Positions 56,591-64,000 of a stretch of DNA of 64,000 nucleotides are shown in pieces. This DNA is from Microcebus murinus (lineage: Eukaryota > Chordata > Mammalia > Primates > Cheirogaleidae), in contig NC_134111.1 in the NCBI RefSeq assembly GCF_040939455.1, forward strand, positions 59,228,501 through 59,292,500. The letters are read 5' to 3'. How positions within the stretch are numbered: the stretch's first letter is position 1; each line of letters starts with the position of its first letter. Both the position numbers and the translations under genes were made by a program. A model generated the notes under the pieces. That model was not told the DNA's origin, ran no database searches, and worked only from the letters and a program-made list of their open reading frames with translations.

Positions 56591-57780
56591 CTGGTAGCGG
56601 GGAGAGACTATGCAGAACAGGATAAGGCTGAGGTGGCTGAGGCAGGGTGAAAGATAGATCATTATAGAAAAGTAGATCAAAGGAATGAGAGGCCAATTGT
56701 TGGAAGCACCATCTTTGCCAATAATGGCATAAGGCTAGAGAAGATGATGGTGATCCAGGAACTGGAATCAGAGAGAAATGGGGAGTTGAGGTGTCCCATG
56801 AGTGTGTGAATAACAGTAATAAAGAGAAGCAATGGGTAATTTGTCATGGAATTTAGAGTTTTAGAGAAGAGGGAAAAATAATGAGCTGAAAGCAGCATTG
56901 AGGATCAAAGAGAATGCCTACTCCCATTTTCAGGTCTCGCTGTGTAAGAGCTGCAGAATTAAAAGTAGCCACCACTTGAGAGGGCTGCAGAAAAGGAGCG
57001 TCCTCATTGGAAAGGCCAGTTTTCCCTAGAACATTCTTGTGGAAAGAATGACAAGGATATCAGGATTTCGCAAAAGATGAGATGGCCAAGCAATTTGGGG
57101 CTCTCTGTGGTGACTGATAATGAACAGGAATAAATGGCATAATGATTTTAGTGTTGGTGGAGTCAGGGCTGAAGTGGTAGCAAGTCTATGGGTGTCCAGG
57201 AGACTAAGGGGTGAATGTTGCCAACTCCCTCTGCTAAGGAAGGTAGAAGGCCTAGGATTAGATTCTCTTAAATCCAGTGCATGACTTCAATTTTTAGCCC
57301 TTTCAAGATGGGTGAGTTGGTGCCAAGTGCTCAGTATCTATTTCTACATTCAGAGAAGCTAGAAAATACGGGCTAGATGTTAGAGGTAAAAGTCATTCAG
57401 GCATGGGCCTTAATCCAGAGTATGGCCACCTGCTGAATTCAGATAATCACTACCAACCAATCATCAAATATAATTATTTTGAAACTTTTAAAATATATTT
57501 TTAAGGTTTTATATTTGTTTTACCATTTCATTTCCACACCATAATGAACCCAAATATTCCCATTATCTCTTCAAAAACTCATATCGTGCCTGAGTGTCAC
57601 TTCAGCTTTCTATATCAGATGCCTTTCCAAACTGATAACATACCTTTCCAGGGCTCTCAAAAACAAAGAAAATACATTCTAAAAAGGAAGGTATGTTAGC
57701 ATAAGCAGTTCTCCAAATGTTCAGATCTTCCTCCACATGCTTTTCTTTGATACAGAATTCAGCTAGTCATTTGACAAGGA
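56591..57780. other. No gene recognised; unassigned repeat possible
   Basis: GA-rich sequence that may be further L2 or another old element, but the order of blocks does not match L2 clearly. Confidence 0.35.
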
Positions 57781-58435
57781 TTTTTGAGCAGCTATTGTGT
57801 ACCAGGAACTGCACTAGGCAATTGTGTGTGAAATAAAAGTTATATAAAGATTTTTTTAAAGAAAATGTTGTCTCTTTCCTTGAGGAAATCTTACATGGGA
57901 GCACATGGAGATATAATTACAGTTCAAAGTGATAAAACTAAAACAGATACCAAGTGCTCTGGAAGAATTGTGAAAAGAATTATTAATTTACCTTGTAGCA
58001 GTTGGGAAACTTCATATATAGGAGGTTTCATTTAAACTGAAACGAAAAGTATGAGTAGGCATTTTCTAGTGAAAATGAAAAGGGAGGAAGGGCATTCAGA
58101 TGGAGATAAAAACACAGAAGAGCAGAGGCAAAAAGATGTGTAACAGATTTAGGACATATAAAGAATCTCCATGTGTCTAGAATGGCAGGTCCATGCAGAG
58201 AGTGTCAGGGGAGATATCAAGGCCAAAGTGTGATCAGCCTTGAGCACCACGGTAAAAACTGACAAAGGACATTATCAGAGTGTTTTAGGTATATGGGTTA
58301 TGTGATCAGATTTGTATTTTAGTAGATAATTTTACAGTAGAGAGTAGATTACAATGGGCAAAACTCCAGGCAGGGAGACCAATGGAGAAAGGAGCACAGT
58401 ATTTAGATGAGATACAAGGGCCTGAAGCAAGGCTT
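57781..58435 (-). mobile_element. LINE L2 3' end
   Basis: GAGCAGCTATTGTGTACCAGGAACTGCACTAGGC, TGTCTCTTTCCTTGAGGAAATCTTACATGGG, GAGGAAGGGCATTCAGATGG, GGTATATGGGTTATGTGATCAGATTTGTATTTTAG and CAGGCAGGGAGACCAATGG follow reverse-complement L2 in order. Confidence 0.88.
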
Positions 58436-58784
58436 CTCCCAAGGGAGTTGCACCATTTTTCTTTGACTAAATTTAACTACAATTTGAAGAGATCATTTGT
58501 TTTCAAACCAAATTTTTTAAACTATTTCATATTCCTTTTTAGTGCTTTAAATTAAAACTAATTTTAAATCCATCTTTGATGAAGCTCTAGTCACGATTCC
58601 CATTCTGAAGTCTAAAGGTACATAAAAATACATTTGTTACTGATATAAACATAGAATCACAGATTCTCAGGGTTTGAAAGTTTTCCTTCACTTGGTTCAC
58701 CATCCGTCTGATGTTGGAAGCCTTTCTAGGCTATCCCTGCCAAGCCCCATCTTCTGGACTAGGTTTGATCATCTCCAGGAATGA
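58436..58784. other. No gene recognised
   Basis: Unassigned; the segment starting ATAGAATCACAGATTCTCAGGGTTTGAAAG may be an ancient SINE-like repeat. Confidence 0.35.
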
Positions 58785-59035
58785 AGTATCTAGTGAGGTG
58801 GTGAAGAGCGTGGGCTTTGGAATTAAGCAGACCTAGATTTGAATTCCTAGTCAATCACTTCCACTCGTGTGAACTTTGGCAAGTTAGTTAACTTTTTTCT
58901 CACGGCATCGTCATCTGTAAAATGGAAATAATATTATTTAACTCATAGAGTTATACAAATGAAATAATGCAGGTACAACACTCAGCACAATGCCCAACAC
59001 TCAGTAAGCCCTCCAATGTGTTTGATAATATTGTC
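58785..59035 (+). mobile_element. MIR SINE, nearly complete
   Basis: GGTGGTGAAGAGCGTGGGCTTTGGAATTAAGCAGACC, CTTTGGCAAGTTAGTTAACTTTTTTCTCAC, ATCTGTAAAATGGAAATAATA and CAATGCCCAACACTCAGTAAGCCC. Confidence 0.95.
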
Positions 59036-60177
59036 ATCATTTTCATTCATGCCACCATGATTATTATTACTTTCTAAGGCATCATCTTCTAATGTTGTAT
59101 AGATATCTTAGAAATTTCTTATTTCTGCCACTTCATAGAAAAACCTGGTTTCATAATATAATTTGGCAAAATAAATTCAGTGTTCCATTAGCCATAATTC
59201 ACCATAAAATTTGGAAGAAACTCCTTCAAAGGATTTGTGTAATCTGATATAGCTATCTTGTCAGGATTTCAAGACATCCTTTGAAAAATATAAAGAGAGA
59301 AATACTTAAAGTATTGAATATGAAGTCTTGTCAATATTATCTAGCTCATAACACTCTTATAAACTAAAAAGATATGTACAGATGTAATCTGTTACCTGAC
59401 TTCACTCCTGGGCAATGACTCAAAGGGCAAATTTAATTTCAGTATCACTCACAGTAATCATTTCTCTGACTTTAGAGCTTTCAGTTGACACAAAGCACTC
59501 AAGGCAATAAACCAAAAAAGATTTCTGTGAAGCTTCTCTTAAATTCACAGCAAATTTCCATGCTACCTGAGTTTGTTACATCATTCAAACACATTGTCAG
59601 TGAATGTTTTTGTAAGGATACTCAGAGCATTTGATAATAGAAGCAAGATAATAGAACCAAGGTTTCCAGAATTACAATAAAAGAAATTACTTCTAAGCTA
59701 TATGGACTCCACCTGCCATAAATGGTAAATTCTGATATATGTAAATAAACTTCTTTTTTCATGCAAATTATCCAATTCTTTTAAAAAATGCCTTTTATGT
59801 TATAGTGCATTGAAAAAGGTGTCAACTATCTTAAAATTTAAATAACTCTTTCTTCACCATTTAAGAATATGTACTGAGAATGCATATACTTTGCACTGAT
59901 CAAATTTGCCAAAATATATTCTCAGAAAATGTTTTAAATGTCATTATTAGTTATCAGTTAATATTCTTTAAGAATGTCAATATCTTGACTTAAAAACCAG
60001 ATAATCTACTCTCAGGTAGATAATTAGAACATAAAAGTATTGGTAAGTTGAAGAGAGAGACAAAATTTAACTAACTTCCTGAAAGAAAATCAACAATAAA
60101 AACAAAAGGATTGATATACTTAAGTTCTGACATCCTTTCCAACTCTAAAATTCAGTTATTCCTTTAAAGATAATAAA
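59036..60177. other. No gene recognised
   Basis: Unique AT-rich sequence. Confidence 0.45.
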
Positions 60178-60370
60178 ATCAGGGTGGGAGAGGGGAGGAG
60201 GGGATGGGTATATACAACTACAACGAGTAAGATGTGCAACATTTGGGGGATGGACACTCTTGAAGCACTTACCCGAGGGGGGATGGGGAGATGGGCAATA
60301 TATGTAACCTTAACACTTGTACTCCCATAATACGCTAAAATAAATAAATAAATAAATAAATAAAAAATAA
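60178..60370 (+). mobile_element. Strepsirrhine L1 3' end with (AAAT)n tail
   Basis: G-rich start, then TAAGATGTGCAACATTTGGGGGATGGACACTCTTGAAGC, GGGCAATATATGTAACC and CTCCCATAATACGCTAAAATAAATAAATAAAT. About 190 bases, strongly 5'-truncated. Confidence 0.93.
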
Positions 60371-62337
60371 GAAAATCAGAACTGACCATATTGAAATTAT
60401 TTGAGATGGTAGCTACAAACACGAAGTGAGAGAAACCTTTAGAAATAAATATCTATTTAACCACCTAAAAGTTTTCACCATAAACCACAAAAAAAAGAAA
60501 ACATGGCAAACAATAAGAAATGGAGGAAGCTGGCACTCCTATTAGGACGTGTTCTTAAATTGTCACATTAGGAATTGAAAGCAATGACAGTCTAATCAGT
60601 CCTTTAAATGTTTGAAATTATGAAGACTATTCATAAGGTGGATTTATATTAACTTTCATTTATGATGAATGTACTGCCCTAATTTTATTTATTAAAATAT
60701 TGTCTAATGATTTTAAGAAGCCATGATATTATTAATACAATTAGAAAGATGACATTTTAAAATATTTTATACCATCTTTGTCTCAGACTTTTTAATCTCT
60801 ATTTCTCTATTCATTTCATAATATACTTACTATATTAGGTACTTAATATAGTAGGCATAGTACTTAAAATACAAGGACCTTAGTACATGCATATTGTTAA
60901 TGAATAAATAAATATTGATGGTGCAGTAAATACACATTTCACTGAAAGCTGAATGTTGGAATTAATATTTACCCAAAGCCAAATATCACTAGCATGGAGA
61001 GAACATCTGGTATATAAGAATAAACATAACTTTATCAAAAATATTTATTTCAGGTTATTAAAATTCTAGTCATTGCTTTTATAAATTTTTATATTATTGT
61101 CTGAGAATAATAATTTCTTAGCACTGTCATCTCTAGATTGTTCCTGCAGTCACTGTACTTAGATTTTTAATCCAACTGGCATACTTAATAATGTCTCTAA
61201 ATTTTTCTGTGCACAAAAGAATATAATTCAGGAAATAATTTTCTAGTAACATATATTCTAGAGAGAATTTTATACAAACATCCATAGCTTGAGCAAATCT
61301 TAAAAATCCATCATCAATACTGAAAATTGCTGGGATCTATAGCAATCATTTCAACAGGATTTCTGTTGAAATTCTTAACTGCCATAACCACAAAAGTTTA
61401 AGAACTTTTCTTTTTAAATTGTTGTTATAATATCTGTTATTTTGAAGTTTGATTAATGAGTACAAAGTGTGTTTGAGGGGTTCCATTTTTCTCTTAACAT
61501 TCTTCTTCATATTCTTATAATTGTTTGAGTTGAAGATGATTTATCATTGATGTATTAATATATAATTTTGTAACATTTTCTTCTTTGTAAATTTTGAGAG
61601 GACAAGAGTAGCATCCTTCTGTTAATTAATTCTCACTAGATGTGAAGGATTCTCAAAGAAACTTTAAAGAATTTGATAACTCTTTTTTTTAGATGGGAGA
61701 AGTACTTTAAAGGAGTCTACCAAGATTTGAATTATGATATAATCTAATGTCTCCTATTATATTAAGATTTAAGTTTTATTAACAGTTTTTTCAAAAAATA
61801 AATTTTCCTAAATTCGTCTAATATATCTATTTAATATACATAGTAATTGCTTGTCTATTTCCCTATTTAACTCTTTGACAGTTCTTGATAATACAAAATA
61901 ATACAATATTAAAGCATTTACCATCATCATTATTATACTTCTAGCATAATAAATGACACTACAACCATAATTGCCTTAAATCCATGTAAGACAGGAGTGT
62001 TATAAGAAGTGAAAGGTACAAGATCATGTCAGTCTTTTCCTTTCAATAAACATATAATCAATTAAAATTTCAGAACATCTGACAACAGAAATAATAAAAG
62101 TGAAACAGCCAATAGTTCTTTCATAGTACATGACAATAATGATTTATAAAAGTCATGCAAAAAGGAGTGGATTTCCAAAAATGATAAATGTGTTTTCCAT
62201 GTCTCAGTAAATCATAGTGTACAGTATTTAAACTGCCAGTGCTCAAACCATTCAGTCTTCAACAAAGGAAGTTCTGATTGGGGAAAAAAATGTCTGCAAA
62301 TCAGAAGGTTGTCTACATTTCTTCCATCCCAGTGACT
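60371..62337. other. No gene recognised
   Basis: Unique AT-rich sequence without recognised repeats or exons. Confidence 0.45.
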
Positions 62338-62345
62338 CCATAAAG
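62338..62345. repeat. hAT target-site duplication, left copy
   Basis: CCATAAAG, identical to 62538-62545 on the other side of the element. Confidence 0.97.
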
Positions 62346-62537
62346 CAGGCGTCCTCAAACTATGGCCTGCAGGTGACATGTGGCCCGCCAGGTGTTTTTG
62401 CCACTGCTGCCTGTCCTGCTTAGCAGCTGACTCCTCCCCAGCCCACAGTGCACATGTGTGGAATATGCCCCGCACTCTGCAATGGCCCTCCAACGGTCTG
62501 AGGGAAAGTGAACTGGCTCCCTGTTTGAGGACCCCTG
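62346..62537. mobile_element. Non-autonomous hAT DNA transposon (MITE), lineage-specific
   Basis: 192-bp element with 15-base terminal inverted repeats: CAGGCGTCCTCAAAC on the left and, in reverse complement, CAGGGGTCCTCAAAC on the right. They differ by one base. It is flanked by an exact 8-bp duplication, the hAT hallmark. The interior contains GTGGCCCGCCAGGTGTTTTTGCC, the CTGCCTGTCCTGCTTAGCAGC block and AATGGCCCTCCAACGGTCTGAGGG. There is no transposase; the overlapping 133-, 77- and 71-codon frames are chance. The low divergence of the termini and the intact duplication mean a fairly young insertion. Confidence 0.96.
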
Positions 62538-62545
62538 CCATAAAG

Positions 62546-62934
62546 GCTATTGAAGAAAAGTTTTTTCCTCCTTGCCTGGGGAACACGTTCTGATTGATCA
62601 TTGCTAACAGCAAAGCCAGAGGGAAAACAAAGCAATGATTTTAAAGGGCTCACTGTTCTCAGACTTTGATACTACTTTCAAGCAAGGTGAACTTTTCAAA
62701 TCATGTCATCTTAGCTTATCATGTCTCCTTATATCTGCCTCTAGCTTTTAAAAAAAACATTTTAACAGTGGTATTAAATCTGCATAAACTGAGTAAGAGC
62801 TGGGATAAATACCTAATGCAAAAGTTCTCAATTTAAGAAAGATTCTAATTTTACAAAGACAATGTTTGTGGATCTGGAATCTGAAGAACAAAAGAGACTG
62901 TGGTATAAAATGCAATCAGCAATAGGCAGTGGCT
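62546..62934. other. No gene recognised
   Basis: Unique flank between the hAT element and the next L2. Confidence 0.4.
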
Positions 62935-63085
62935 AGAGTATACAGTGGTATATCTATGAATCTGTAAACCATGAAAAGAAGTTGAGATTTTGTTCTAGGT
63001 CAAAATAGAAGCCATGGGACAGTGCTTTAAGAAAGGAAAGATAAAATCACACTTATGGTTTTAAAAGATCACTCTGACTATAAAA
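62935..63085 (-). mobile_element. LINE L2 fragment
   Basis: GAGATTTTGTTCTAGGTCAAAATAGAAGCCATGGG and GGTTTTAAAAGATCACTCTGACTAT are the reverse complement of the L2 block AGCCAGAGTGATC. Confidence 0.75.
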
Positions 63086-63187
63086 CATCCATTAGCACAG
63101 CTAAAATTAGAAATACTGACAATAGGAAATGTTGGCAAGGATATGGAGCAACCAGAATTTTCAGACATTGCTTGTGGAAATGTAAAC
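63086..63187 (+). mobile_element. Old L1M ORF2 C-terminal part (segment 1 of 2)
   Basis: AATTAGAAATACTGACAATAGG, GTTGGCAAGGATATGGAGCAACCAG and GCTTGTGGAAATGTAAA. Breaks at 63187. Confidence 0.85.
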
Positions 63188-63767
63188 TGATAACTCTTAC
63201 CAATTCCCCTGAGTTCTTGTAATTTCCCAGGATAGAAATCAAGAGAGATCACCAGATATAGCAGCAAAGAAAACGGTTTATTTAGCTTGTGCACAAGAGA
63301 GCCAGCACCGAGAAAGGAAAAGTTCTGGCTGCTCCCTGAGGGTAGTATGGGTGTTGGTTTTATAGGGCTTTTCTAAAGAGAAAGGTTACATCAAAGCATG
63401 TATAGCAGGGGTTTTTCTAGCATCTGCGTGATAGCTTTACATACTTCATGCACTGTATATAGTAACATTAGAATTTTACATTTCCACCCCTGGTAGTAAT
63501 TTTTACTATTAAAATGAAGAAAAGTTTACTGTACTTTGGAGTTTAAGCCTAACTGCGCCTGCAATGGCTCTGGGAAAGTCCCTGTCCCTCTAAAGCAAGA
63601 ACTTGTTGTTAACAGGTTTTTGGTCTCTTGCTTCTAATTGACTAGGAATTCAGCAAGTTTTAGCTTGAATAAGGGGCTTTGGGCAAGCTTCAGCTTCATG
63701 AAGGTGCCTCTGCTCTCCTCCTCTGGATCACATCAAAACAGAAACCACCCAGTCTGCCTGTCTCACA
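63188..63767 (-). mobile_element. Probable solo LTR inserted into L1M
   Basis: Read on the minus strand, the 580-bp insertion starts TGTGAGACAGGCAGACTGGG and ends AAGAGTTATCA, so it has TG...CA ends. A polyadenylation signal (AATAAA within GCTAAATAAACC, near 63280) lies about 90 bases before the 3' end, the usual R/U5 position. L1 sequence is contiguous on both sides. No gag, pol or env sequence is attached. No clear target duplication was seen. Confidence 0.65.
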
Positions 63768-64000
63768 GCCACTTTGGAAAATTACTTTGCAGTGTCTGCC
63801 AAAGCTGAACATACATATATCCCATGGCCCTGCAATTCACTCGTAGGTATATTTCCAACAGAAATGCATACATATGTTTAACAAAAACAACAAGAAGATG
63901 TTTAATAGAATGATCCTTATAGCATCATTCAAATAGCCTCAAACTGGAAGCCACCCAAATAAATGCCCATCAATGGTCCAATAGATAAAGTGTAGTATAT
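63768..64000 (+). mobile_element. Old L1M ORF2 C-terminal part (segment 2 of 2, runs off window)
   Basis: GCCACTTTGGAAAATTACTTTGC, GGCCCTGCAATTCACTCGTAGG, CATTCAAATAGCCTCAAACTGGAAGCCACCC and GCCCATCAATGGTCC, continuing the L1M beyond the window. Confidence 0.9.

Noticed and set aside
62212..62613. 133-codon minus-strand frame and overlapping frames
   Set aside because: They span the hAT MITE, which has no coding capacity; frames exist on both strands.
32592..64000. Search for the alternative PDE1A first exon starting MDDHV
   Set aside because: No matching coding sequence followed by a donor was seen.
1..64000. Endogenous retrovirus with coding regions
   Set aside because: Only LTR-like fragments were seen; no gag, pol or env similarity was recognised in any frame.
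1..64000. tRNA, snRNA, rRNA or microRNA genes
   Set aside because: No tRNA cloverleaf outside SINE-related sequence and no recognisable small-RNA gene; the hairpin at 14954 lacks features that would favour a microRNA precursor over a DNA template switch.

Overview
The window is nuclear DNA from a strepsirrhine primate, most likely a lemur. Three things point there. The Alu copies (best at 12793) carry the extra TTAATTG-CCAACTAAA linker between the two arms that I know from lemur Alus. The younger L1 copies (5477, 6394, 60178) share a 3' UTR with G-rich tracts, a CACCGTCTGGGAGATGG-type block and an end near CCCCATAATATGCTGAAATAAA. A non-autonomous hAT element with an exact 8-bp target duplication sits at 62346, and lemurs, unlike monkeys and apes, had recent hAT activity. 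The rest is AT-rich intronic or intergenic sequence with many decayed L2, MIR, L1M, LTR and DNA-transposon fragments. Nothing looks bacterial, and there is no CRISPR array or operon.

Only one protein-coding exon can be supported. It is the N-terminal coding exon of PDE1A (Ca2+/calmodulin-dependent 3',5'-cyclic nucleotide phosphodiesterase 1A) on the minus strand at 32491-32591. It encodes 33 residues starting MGSSATEIEELENTTFKYL, has a strong initiation context, and ends in a consensus GTGAGT donor. Everything left of it (1-32490) is therefore expected to be PDE1A intron, because the next coding exon is not in the window. Everything to the right is 5' UTR, promoter and upstream DNA, or intron of longer transcripts.

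Layout. 1-8130: Alu, then long L1M and L2 tracts; one L2 copy is split by an HSMAR2-like mariner (3529-4364, TA duplications) and again by a lemur L1 (5477-6073). 8400-15100: MIR and L2, two Alus, an 18-bp-arm hairpin and a TG run. 16130-18390: a long plus-strand L2 interrupted by a hAT-like element. 19860-28400: scattered MIR, L2 and LTR copies, a paired RFX-like palindrome (21724-21792), a TG/AG microsatellite, and a MER20 inside an L2. 28400-35400: mostly unique DNA around the PDE1A exon. 36345-40185: an L1M region with nested insertions (a CpG-rich LINE-tail-like repeat and a Tigger-like element that carries an Alu). 40735-46370: L1, L2, LTR, a polypurine microsatellite and MIR. 46370-55980: largely unique. 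55985-64000: L2, LTR, MIR, a short L1, the hAT element, and an LTR-like insertion inside an L1M.

Most long open frames are L1, mariner or Alu remnants, microsatellite translations or chance. Repeat families were assigned by eye from remembered consensus sequences, so boundaries of old copies are good to roughly 20-50 bases.
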